A model generated the notes under the pieces. That model was not told where the DNA came from, did no database searches, and was given only the letters and a program-made list of their open reading frames with translations. Shown here piece by piece: positions 24,205 through 34,660 of a DNA stretch of 64,000 nt. How positions within the stretch are numbered: position 1 is the stretch's first letter; each line of letters opens with the position of its first letter. The DNA is taken from NCBI GenBank assembly GCA_029851415.1, contig CM056743.1:94462501-94526500 (forward strand), given 5' to 3'. The translations under genes were made by a program, and so were the position numbers. The stretch comes from Eretmocerus hayati. Taxonomy: Eukaryota > Arthropoda > Insecta > Hymenoptera > Aphelinidae.

Positions 24205-24209
24205 CACGC

Positions 24210-24960
24210 AATGATTGACTGGGTCATCATAGAAATCGATTAACGCAGTCGATTCAATGCTGTCCGGCAGGATTCAGACCCATAGCGAAACTTATCCTTA
24301 GGCCGTACCAATCCTGCTCAGAAGTATTGAATTCGATCCAAATACATGAAATTCAGAGGAGTTGAGAGGAGAGAGGAATACCGATTGTAGGTATTGAGGA
24401 GGATAGAGACCATGCTCCCACGATCTGTATTTCATCCTAAAGTATTCAGCTCGATTGGTCAATCACGCATCGAGTGATTTGGTCATCATTGGAATCGATT
24501 GACGCAGTCGACTCAATGCTGCCTGGCAGAATTCAGACCGATAGCAAAACTTATCTCCAGGCCGTCCCAATCCTGCTCAGCAGTATTGAATTCGATTGAT
24601 ATATATGACACCTAGAGGAGTTCAATACTGATTGTGAGTATTGAGAAGGATAGAATAACCATGTACCCACGATTCCAATCCGATTCTGTAGTATTCATCT
24701 CGATTCGTCAATCACGCAATGAGTGATTGGGTCATCATTGAAATCGATTGACGGAGTCGACTCAATGATGCCTGGCAGGATTCAGACCGATAGCGAAACT
24801 TTTCCCAAGTCCATACCAATCCTGCTCAGCAGTATCGAATCCGACCCAAATGTATGAGAACTAGAGGAGTCCAATACTGATTGTTAGTATTGAGGAGGAT
24901 AGAGACCATGCTCCAGTCATTCGGGATTATTTAGGATAGACAATTAGTATCGTTCCGCCA
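24210..24960. repeat. Satellite 2, block 3
   Basis: About three units of the 248-bp repeat, in register with the block left of the BEL element. Periodicity decays after about 24,920. Confidence 0.88.
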
Positions 24961-25889
24961 ATTGAATCAGTTTCTGAAGCATTGATCTCGATAGAGCAGT
25001 GGGAGACGGAATCTATCATTCGATTAGATTGATTCCAAAACTGTATTGGTTCATTCAAACATATTGGACCAGCAAAGATCTTTCATCCATCCATCCGGAT
25101 CCTATCCTATGCTGAATACTAGTATTGGATTATATTCGCTTACATCAATCCTCATCAACAGTATAGAATTCGATTGGCAGTTGTGATCTCTAATCTACAA
25201 TTCAGGATTCAGCTAGATTGGGTCTCTGTTCGATTGATCTGCATTGAATTCCAATACTGCTCCCGCCGGTTAAATGATAGAAGCGATTGAAATGTATTCA
25301 TCCTGATAGGATTCAATTGGTTCTCAATCTATCCCAATCGATCTTTTGCAGCAGGGTGACCAAGAGCACTATTCCACGACGCGCTTTTGAGCAAATATGG
25401 CGGCGTAGTGCGCGAAAGCAATATGGCGTCGTAGTGCGGGAGCATTATGATTTCGTGGACGGTTTCTGCTTTCTCAAGGTAGGAGGTGCTGACATAATCT
25501 TGATCATCATCTGTTGTGGAACAAAAATTTGATCGTGTTGAGGAAAAAATATTGTACTATTCTTGGTTTGAGATGACTACAGGTGGAGGAATTCTATGGA
25601 ATTAGGATAATTCCAGTGGGAGTCAGAGGGATCAGCTGGGGAAGAACGAGCAGGATTAGACTTTGAGGACATAAATGGTTTGACGTATACATATCAAACT
25701 TTGTCCTTGGAAAATCCTCCACCACGTGATTTGCATCCAATTCTTCAGTCACGCTGAAACAGTTGTAAGCTAATCTTTTTGAAGAGAGCTCACAGATATT
25801 ATTTGCAGGCAAGACCCAAATGTTTTGGCTACACGGTGCTGTATTTTTGAATAACAGACTGATAGCTATTGTCTCCTACGTAGTGGGTG
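24961..25889. other. Decayed satellite edge and unassigned DNA
   Basis: To about 25,350 isolated AATCGAT, AGTATTGGAT and CAATACTGC pieces suggest eroded satellite. Around 25,385-25,440 the string ATATGGCG-(G/T)-CGTAGTGCG occurs twice, 31-32 bp apart. No gene is supported. Confidence 0.4.
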
Positions 25890-26710
25890 ATGCGTACTTC
25901 TTGTTGAAAAACACAAACATTGGGAGGCTTTGCAACCTAGGCAGTGTTAATTTACACAAACATTTTTGATGCGAAATTTATTCCACGTTCCTGAACGTGT
26001 GTTGTCCCCGCTGAAGAAGACAAACATTGGGGTATTTCCCAACTCAAGCAGCGTAAGACCATTCTTGTTGAAGAATTCATGACAAATTAATGACCGTGTG
26101 TTGTTCTTACTGAAGAACACGAACATTGGAGTATTTACTGACCTAGGCAGTATAAATACATTCTTGTTGAAGAATTCATCATTGCTACTGAACAATTGTT
26201 ATTCTTATTGAAGTACACAATCATCTGGGTATTCCCTAACCTGAATAGTGTGGATTCACAAAGAATTCTTGCTGGAGAATTCATTCCACATTACTGAACA
26301 TGTGTTGTTCTTATTGAAGAACACAAACGTTAAGAGTATCCCCTAACCTAGAAAGTGTAAATACATTCTTGTTGAAGAATTCATCACACGTCTCTGAATG
26401 TGAGCTATTCTTATTGAAGAACGCAATCATCTGGAAATGTCCTAATCTAGGCAGTGTGGATTTACAAGAAATTCTTGTTGAAGAAATTTTCTACATTGCT
26501 GAGCATGTACTGGTTCTTCATGAAGAACACAAACATTGGGGCATTTCTTAACCTTGATAGTGTAAGAAAAATTCTTGTTGAAGAATTCATGACACGTTAC
26601 TGAACGTGTGTTGTTCTTATTGAAGTACCCAAACAATGGGATATTTCCTAATCAATGCAACGTAAATGCATTCTTGTTGAAGAATATATTACGATATTTG
26701 AGCAATAGTC
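25890..26710. repeat. Satellite 3 (about 102-bp unit built of palindromes)
   Basis: Anchoring on GAAGAATTCAT, copies begin near 26,070, 26,169, 26,275, 26,369, 26,470, 26,579 and 26,679, a period of about 94-109 bp, about eight copies. Each unit contains up to three short dyads with 4-nt loops: ATTCTT-GTTG-AAGAAT, CACGTT-ACTG-AACGTG and GTTCTT-ATTG-AAGAAC. Spacing between copies carries ACAAACATTGGGGTATTTC and CTAGGCAGTGTAAATAC. Confidence 0.88.
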
Positions 26711-27551
26711 TCAATATAATCATCTGACACGTCAACTCATCCAGCTACACCCCTGGCGCCCCATATTATTGTTCAGTTAGCTATATTGGTTACAGATTCG
26801 AAAATGTACAAGCAGCCCCGCCACTCGTACATTTCCTCTATTAGGCATGGAACTCGTATATTTTTGAACCTGTAACCTAAGCATGGAACTCGGTCGGTAA
26901 CACGTAGAACTCCGACATCCTCTTAACATGTTTCGTTTCGTTTACTGGTAAACGGGACGAAACTGAATGACGTTCAATTTTGTTGATGATAAACGAAACG
27001 AAACGGAAATGATAGTCAAGAAATTTTGAAAAATGAAACTAAACATAACTAATTCGCTTTTTGTTTCGTTGAATGGGGCCTCAATATAATCAAAATTGAT
27101 GAAGTTCCGTTTATCACAGATTTGACTGAAATTTTGTATTCTCGTTCGAATATCCTATCACCGCGGGGCCGGAGCTGAAACTCCCAATGATAGTAGAAGA
27201 AACGACACTTTTCGATTTAGTTTAGTTTGGTTCATCCAAAAACCAAACTAAATGGAAATGACCCCTATATCATTGAAACCGAAACACATTACAACGATAA
27301 TTTTTTTGGAAGGAACGGAACGGAACGTTAACTAAACATAATTACATTGAGATAAACATGGCGGAATGAAATTAATTCGAAATTTGTTGGCCATGAACGA
27401 AACTAAAGGAAATTAGAATGGATGAACACAATTAGAAACGTTCCAAAATGAGATAGTTATTGATGTTTAGACGGATGCAGAGTCCACCGTCCAGTTTTGC
27501 TCTCTCAAAGAAAAAGCCTTGAGGGCATGACAAGAATGAGATTCATTTGCC
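26711..27551. other. Unassigned, with GAAACGAAAC-type repeats
   Basis: From about 26,930 to 27,440 short purine-rich phrases such as AAACGAAACGAAAC, and the inverted GTTTCGTTTCGTTTA, recur irregularly. This looks like a decayed simple repeat or a small inverted element; no gene is supported. Confidence 0.4.
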
Positions 27552-27634
27552 ATTTCTACGCATATGGAGGATGACTCATAAATTCAGCAAGTCACCTGCT
27601 GAATCTATGAGTCATCCTCGAGATGCGTAGAAAC
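27552..27634. repeat. 83-bp hairpin (38-bp arms, 7-nt loop)
   Basis: The arms ATTTCTACGCAT...TTCAGCA and TGCTGAAT...ATGCGTAGAAAC pair at 34 of 38 positions around the loop AGTCACC. Size and shape are those of a miniature fold-back or of a small-RNA precursor; nothing else indicates which. Confidence 0.75.
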
Positions 27635-27988
27635 GGGTAGTACGGTGAACCAGTGATATGCATGGACTTTCATGCAGATGAATAGTGCGTGGAATTCTTT
27701 TGAGACTAAGTTTGTGTCATTGGTCTGGACGGAATATAGGTCGTACTCATGTCTTGCAGGAGTTTCTTGTACGTCATGAATATAGGATGAGTGAAGCAGG
27801 ATGGATCTCCTTGAACGCAAATCCGCTTATGGGATTTTTTAGGCACTAACTCGTTGTGTATCCAAGAGATAGGAGTAATAAGGTACGTTGCACCTCCATG
27901 GAAAATAGGATCGACGCAATTTCTCTGATCAGCAGGACTCACTTCATTCCGAGCTCGATGATGACTGAGCCTCATTGCAGAATCCCCA
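27635..27988. other. Unassigned
   Basis: No gene or repeat is recognised between the hairpin and the large fold-back. Confidence 0.3.
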
Positions 27989-28203
27989 TTCCTGCCTAAC
28001 ATATCTCACTCGGTTTTTCCGAGTCAGCTCGACCGAGTTGGCGGAGCCGTCTCAAATAACCGACTCAGCTCTATCGATTCGGTCACCGATATTACTTCCC
28101 GCATAGCATCTGAACGGCTTAGTGGATGAAAGAAAAATGAATAAATAATTAATGAATAATCATAAAAAAACAAAAAAATCTCCACCCCAAGTCTCACTCT
28201 GGA

Positions 28204-28273
28204 GTGCGTGGGACTCGAACCCGAGACCTTCTGGTCACGAATCGGACACTATACCCTCGTGGCCAGCGAGACG
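28204..28273 (-). other. tRNA-like segment, left arm of fold-back
   Basis: On the minus strand there is an A-box-like GCTGGCCACGAGGG and a perfect B-box-type GGTTCGAGTCCC. The loop position reads TTCGTGA (anticodon CGT, threonine, if aligned). The D and anticodon stems do not form; instead CTGGCCACGAG can pair with the later CTCGTGACCAG (one of these positions is altered in this copy). It is most likely a tRNA-derived SINE head or tRNA pseudogene, not a working tRNA. Confidence 0.5.
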
Positions 28274-31200
28274 TACTGACAGGGGGGACATAATGGGCCT
28301 ACTTGAACAAGTTATGCCGATCATGTCCCGGCTTTGCGAGTGCACCGCGAAATTTGAATTGGACGAGTTTTCAGTACTTTTTTCTGATATCGGTAGACAG
28401 TATTAAAAGTCTTGATAAATATATTCGGAGGCATCTGAGGGTCACTGGATCCGCCTTGAAAATAATTATTGCTCGAAAAATTGTTTTAACGAGAAAGTAT
28501 TTTCAGAGGGTCACTATATCCGCGTTTGAAATTATAATTGCTTATAAATGTATTGATCTGATCATTTTCCATTTATTTTTTCAAGTTTATATGAGTTCCA
28601 AAGATATGAAGGTTGTGTAAAATTTTTTACTTCGTTGCTTCGATCTTTGGGAGAAGTGATGGTCTATATGCGCACATATCCATTAGAGAGGACCGAAGAA
28701 TGTAATTCTTTGGTATCGTTACGATTGGGGTTCCAGTTTCTTGTATCTTGCACGTCGATAGATGAAGAATGTTTTGATATTTTTACAAAGGAGACTTTAT
28801 ATGGCTGCGGCAAAAACCTTGGAGTGTTTTAGAAAATAGAGTATAAAAACGTTATTCTCACGCTATTTTTGGAGGTATACATAGATACAGCGTTGTGTAA
28901 TTTCATCGCAATATCCCACGCTAATTTTCCAAAAAGCTTCCGGGAATACTTCGTGTAATAAGATCTGCCTCAATCTGCCTCCAGTACCCAAAATGCCCCC
29001 ATGTCTTGGTCTTGAAAAATGGGCACTCGTTGATATTCCCGCAATTTCTTTCCGTTTACTTTGTTGGAATATGAAAAAATAAGTGATTTGGCCCGATCGG
29101 GATTGATTTCCGCATGTCCCAGAAAATTTGGAGTGAGTCTTTCAATTTCTGTTTTTACACAGCTGAAAAATCGCCGGAGAAATCGCGTTTAGTAAACCGG
29201 TGCCAAAAATTGTTGGTATGACCAATCTCAACGTTTCTTGGCGCAGCAGCCTTTCAAAATCCGTCTTTTAGAAATGAAAACTTCCAATCTGAACCTCTTT
29301 TAAGAGCAAAATACGGAGCATGCATGAAATATTTCTGCATGTAGGAATATTTCGAAACGGTAGTTTTCGAAAATTTTAACGGAATTTCCTTAAGAGTTTT
29401 TGAACGTCTTTCAAATTTTCGACACGAGGTGGCTCAACAAATATCAGCGTGCATCATGCTTTTGGGATACGGGGTATTATTCTTGACTCTTCTAGAAACC
29501 TTCCAGAAGTCTTTCAAAAATCTATCCAAAACAAGATCGCTGATAGATTGTTGCAGCAGTTAAATATCTCAGAAATAGTTCAAATTGATATTTCCTAATA
29601 TTTGCACTAAAATCTTCATGGGAGTTCTAAAAAACCTTCCAAAAATCATTCGAAAGACTTCCAGGAACCTTCCGAATGTCTTTCGATCCAAGACTGTTAC
29701 TGTTCTCCATTATTGTAAAAATATTTCAAAGACGTATTTTTGAGATATTGCACCAAAACCTTTCAACAATATCCTGGAAACATTCCAGAAACGTTCCAGA
29801 AATCTGTCAAGAATCTGTTTTTGAACCTTCCAAAACATAAAATTGTTGGATAGTTGTATCTGCGAGATATTGGAGGAATAATTCAGAGGTTCCTCAAAGC
29901 TTCTCGAGGGTTCAGTAAACAGATCTTCGAAAGGTTCCTGAAACGTTTATGAAATAACACATCAACATTTCAGAAGTATAACTTTGAAACATCCCTGTTA
30001 TATTGCATCGGAATCTTCCAGAAACATTTCGGAAATGTTCCAGGAAACTTCCAGAGCAAAATTCCCAAAATACGACTATCAAATGAAATATCTCATCAGT
30101 ACTTTATCGAAATTTTTCAGCAGCCCCATGCTTAACAATTTGGAATAGTTATTCACAATCCCCAGGAAGATTACAGTGTCACACATGAAAAAAAAGGATT
30201 TTGATACACTGACACTGCGCGTAAGAGTGAGTGTAGCGCACAGTCTTTCGACTGTTACTCACAGATCATCAAAAAGTATAAGCGGCTACCTGAGTATAAA
30301 ACCTGTTTTCACACCCTTGTTTCGAAATGTACTATCATATCTCTGCAAGATTTCACAAGCTCTTCGGCAATCTTATGTTCTTGGAAGATCTTAGGAAAAT
30401 TCCTCTAAGTTTCTTAAGAGGCTTGTAAATAGATTGTTTGAAGTTTCCTGGAACGTTCCCGAAATGTTTCTGAAAGATTTCGATGCAATATAGCAGGAAT
30501 GTTTCGAAGTTCTACTTTCAAAATGTTGATGTGTTATCTCAGAAACGTTTCAGGAACCCTTTAAAGGTCTATTTACTGAACCCTCGAAAAGCTTTGAGGA
30601 ACCTCTGAATTATTCCTCCAGTATCTCGCAGATACAACTATCCAGCAATTTTATGTTTTGGAAGGTTCAAAAATAGATTCTTGACAGATTTCTGGAACGT
30701 TTCTGCACCGGTTCACTAAACGCGATTTCTCCGGCGATTTTTTAGCTGTGTGAAAACAGAAATTGAAAGACTCACTCCAAATTTTCTACGACATGCGGAA
30801 ATCAATCCCGATCGGTCCAAATCACTCATTTTTTCATATTCCAACATAGTAAACGGAAACAAATTACGGGAATATCAACGAGTGTCCATTTCTCAAGACC
30901 AAGACATGGGGGCATTTTGGGTACCGGGGGCAGATTGAGTACATTCATCTTATTACATGAAGTATTCCCGGAAGCTTTTTGGGAAATTAGCGTGGGATAT
31001 TGCGATGAAATTACACAACGCTGTATCTATGTATACCTCCAAAAATAGCGTAAGAATAACGTTTTTATACTCTATTTTCTGAAAAACTCCAAGGTTTTTG
31101 ACGCAGCCATACAAAGTCTCTTTGTAAAAATATCAAAACATTCTTCATCTATCGACGTGCAAGATGCAAGAAACTGGAACCCCAAGCGTAACGATACCAA

Positions 31201-31639
31201 AGAATTACATTCTTCGGTACTCCATAATGGATATGTGCGCATATAGACCATCTCTTCTCCCAAAGATCGAAGCAACGAAGTAAAAAAATTTACACAACCT
31301 TCATATCTTTGGAAGTCATATAAACTTGAAAAAATAAATGAAAAATGATTAGATCAATACATTTATGAGCAATTATAATTTCAGACGCGGATATAGTGGC
31401 CCTCTGAAAATACTTTCTCGTTAAAACAATTTTTCAAGCAATAATTATTTTCAAAGCGGATTCAGTGACGCTCAGATACCTCCGAATATATTCATCGAGT
31501 ATTTTAATATTGTCTACTGATATCCGAAAAAAGTACTGAAAACTCGTCCAATTCAAATTTCGCGCCGCACTCGCAAAGCCGGGATATGATCGGCATAACT
31601 TGTTCAAGTAGGCCCTTTATGTCTCTCCTGTCAGTACAT

Positions 31640-31712
31640 CTCGCTGGCCACGAGGGTATAGTGTCCGACTCGTGACCAGAAGGTCTCGGGTTCGAGTCCC
31701 ACGCACCCCAGA
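31640..31712 (+). other. tRNA-like segment, right arm of fold-back
   Basis: Inverted partner of the segment at 28,204-28,273, with the same A- and B-box-like blocks. Here the alternative hairpin CTGGCCACGAG / CTCGTGACCAG has a single mismatch over 11 bp. The conventional cloverleaf does not close. Confidence 0.5.
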
Positions 31713-31921
31713 GTGGGACTTGGGGTGGAGATTTTTTTTGTTTTTTCATGATTATTCATTAGTTATTTATTCATTTCTTTCCATCCACTAACCCGTTTAG
31801 ATGCTATGCGGGGAGTTATGTAGGTGACCGAATCGATAGAGCTGAATCGGTTATTTGAGACGGCTCCGCCGACTCGGTCGAGCTGACTCGGAAAAACCGA
31901 GTGAGATATTTAAGGCAGGAA

Positions 31922-32517
31922 ATCAGTTCAAGTAAATCGAGTAGGGTCCGGCCAACCCATTGCATGACGATTTGGATCCATTTTTGCTGTCTGATGTGTA
32001 GGAACAATGATTGCTGAGATTATACATATTCTACTATTTATATCGAGTCCATTTTCCCTAATTCCAATGAGTGGGAGTTTATAAAATGTACTATAAATAG
32101 ATCTACGTCACAGCCAACTCAACTACGATCCGTGAAAATTTCATGAAAAATTGCTAACATTTCCCATTCAGATTATCTGTTTGTATAATATGGTGGTGAC
32201 TCATTGCGACTCCCTACCAATCATTTGTTGTATCAGTTTCTATGCAGCAATGAATAGATTGAAACCGTTATACAATGACTCGAGTGGACAGAACTGAGCT
32301 TACTCGGACTGACTAAAAATTCTGTAATAAGGCCGTAAAGGGCATCAGAATTGCGAGGTATGGGAAGTCCAAGAAGAGAGATCGATGGAACAAACCTCTA
32401 CTCACCGAATTCACGACCAGAAAAACTCTACTTTTTCAAACTCCTCGCAAGTTAGCAATACATATGCCTATCCGAGCCATTTCAGTACGCTGTTACCATT
32501 GCTTGTAGTGATGCTTC
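31922..32517. other. Unassigned
   Basis: Nothing is recognised between the fold-back and satellite 4. Confidence 0.3.
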
Positions 32518-34660
32518 TGCCGACTCAGAACCCGTTTCAACACATTCTCACATAAATTTACAGAATTTTGAGCCGAAACACAGTTCTGAAAATTGCTGAG
32601 AGAGGATTTGAGATCGATTCTGATCTATTTTGCGGCTAAAATGTCTGTTGAGATATGGCAGTCATCCGAGAATGGTCGATTTTATCACAAAATTCGATAT
32701 GCTGCCAGGTCAGGAACATCTCGAGTGGGATCATAAAACATTTGATAGAATTTTGAGCCCAATCTCAAGTCTAGAAATTGCCGTAGAAGAATTCCAGATC
32801 GATATTCGTCAAGGAAAAGCTGCAGAACAGTGCAGATTATTCAAGAAACGGTGAGTTCTAGGTGACGAATAAATATACTGCCGATCTACAATGACCCGGG
32901 GTACATTCTAGGGATGCGAAACAATATTTTGAGCCAAAGCTCAGGTCAGAGAGTCACCGCAATCGGTTCTGAGGCCGATTCCAGAGCGAGTAAAAGTGAT
33001 GAGCGCTGCGTATTCGTCGAAAATAGTGATTTCTAGATCGGAAACCTCTCTGCTGCTACCAGAAGAAGCTCTCTCGTGCATTTTACCATCACTCACCAGG
33101 ATTTCGAGCCCAAGCACGGCTCTGAAAATTTCCGTGGACGAGTTTGAAATCGAATTCGATCTCTTCCGAGTCGGGAAAGTCTTATTAGCACAGGTTTCGA
33201 TCAAGAGTGACCGATTTCAGCTCGGATTTTGATATGCTGCCGAGTCGAACAAACCTTGATTGAATTCCTCAAGTGCTGATCAGAATTTAGAGCCTAATCC
33301 GATGTCGAGGAATTACTGCCGAGAGATTTGAGAACGATATTCGTCCAGAAAAAGCTGTTCAGTAATGCAGATTATTTAAGGAATGGTGATTTTTCGGTGA
33401 AAAAAAATTATACTGCCGATCAAAAAAAACTTGCAGTACATGCGGGAGATGTTAGGCAATATTTCAAGCCCAACCCTGTGTCTGAGAATCACTGCAATCA
33501 GCTCTGGGTTGAGTCTGAGCAACGAAAAAGCAATGAAAGGCGCGTATCAGTCGCGAATAATGTTTCATAAGTCGGAGACAGTCCTGCTGCCACCCCAAGA
33601 ACCTGTTTCATGCATTATACTTCAAATCCTCTGGATTTTGAGCCCACACACGACTCTGAGAACAGCCGTGGTTGAGTTTGACATCGATTCTGATCCGATT
33701 TCCCTGTCAGAAGCGTATCTCCAGTACCAACATGAATCAAATATAACCGATTTTAGCTCATAAATCGATATTCTGCCGCTTTGAAAACACTTGGAGTGAA
33801 TCTGTCCAGTATTAAACTGAATTTTGACCTTAATCCATATGCCAGGAATTGCCGCAAGGAAATTTGGGAACAACATTCGTTCAGGAAAAGCTGTCGAGTA
33901 ATGCAGATTATTCAAGGAATGATGATTTCTAGGTGGAGAAAAAATATACTGCCGATCTACTAATACTTGCACTACATGCGGGAGATAATAGGCAATTTTT
34001 CAAGCCCAATCTCATGTCTGAGAACCACTGCAATCAGCTCTGGATTGAGTCTGAGCAAGGAAAAAGCAGTGAAAGGCGCGTATCAGTCGCGAATAATGTT
34101 TTATGAGTCGGAGACAGTCCTGCTGCCACCCCAAGAACCTGTTCCATGCATTATACTTCAAATCCCCCGGATTTTGAGCCCAAACGCGACTCTGAGAACA
34201 GCCGTGGTTGAGTTTGACATCGATTCTGATCCGGTTTCCCTGTCAGGAGCCCTGTCATCTCAAACACTGGCATTAATCTGTCCAGTATTTAGCTGAAATT
34301 TGACCTTAATCCGTAGGCCAGGAATTGCCGCAAAAAAATTTGGGAACAACATTCGTCCAGGAAAAGCTGTCGAGTAATGCAGATTATTCAAGGAATGGTG
34401 ATTTCTAGGTGGAGAAAAAATATACTGCCGATCTACAAATTCTTGCACTACATGCGGAAAAAGTTAGGCAATATTCCAAGCCTAACCACGTGTCTGAGAA
34501 TCACTGCAATCAGCTCTGGATTGAGTCTGAGCAAAGGAAAAACGGTGCATGGTGCGTATCAATCTCGAATAATGGATTATAAGTCGGCGACAGTCCTATT
34601 GCCACCCCAAGAATCATTCGAATGGGCCAGGGCAAAGTGGTTCTTCTGCCACTCCAAAAC
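32518..34660 (-). repeat. Satellite 4, left block (178-bp subunits)
   Basis: The anchor CTGCCGA or CTGCCACC recurs near 32,701, 32,876, 33,054, 33,234, 33,412, 33,588, 33,771, 33,948, 34,119, 34,425 and 34,600, a subunit of about 175-183 bp. Every third subunit is most alike, giving a higher-order unit of about 535 bp. Two adjacent units (about 33,540-33,970 and 34,070-34,480) are near-identical and look recently duplicated. Frames crossing this block are repeat-derived. The block is in inverted orientation relative to the right block. Confidence 0.88.

Larger units (their letters stand above)
27989..31921. mobile_element. 3.9-kb fold-back / giant inverted repeat
   Basis: Outer ends read TTCCTGCCT...ATCTCACTCGG and its inverse. 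The left arm pairs from 27,989 to about 29,206 with 31,921 back to about 30,706 at roughly 90 percent by eye. Just inside, 29,782-30,060 pairs with 30,436-30,700; the right arm is continuous there, while the left has about 575 bp extra (29,207-29,781). The unpaired centre is about 30,061-30,435. The arms hold a tRNA-like segment, a terminal hairpin ACTCGG-TTTTT-CCGAGT, and repeated GACTCGG. The central half is full of TTCCAGAA-like 8-bp dyads. No transposase is visible. It is either a non-autonomous fold-back element or an inverted segmental duplication. Confidence 0.8.

Noticed and set aside
25890..26710. Regularly spaced palindromic repeats as a CRISPR array
   Set aside because: Eukaryotic context, diverged repeats, no unique spacers of constant length and no cas genes; this is a satellite.
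28152..28406. Plus-strand frame containing WDSNPRPS, and its partner at 31,504-31,749
   Set aside because: This is the antisense reading of the tRNA-like segment, a well-known source of spurious protein predictions.
29780..29810. Heat-shock-element-like GAA/TTC runs
   Set aside because: The GAA and TTC blocks are 3 rather than 2 nt apart in places and form part of a degenerate tandem repeat.
31640..31712. Functional tRNA-Thr (CGT) gene
   Set aside because: The D and anticodon stems do not pair and the acceptor ends do not match, despite a good B box.
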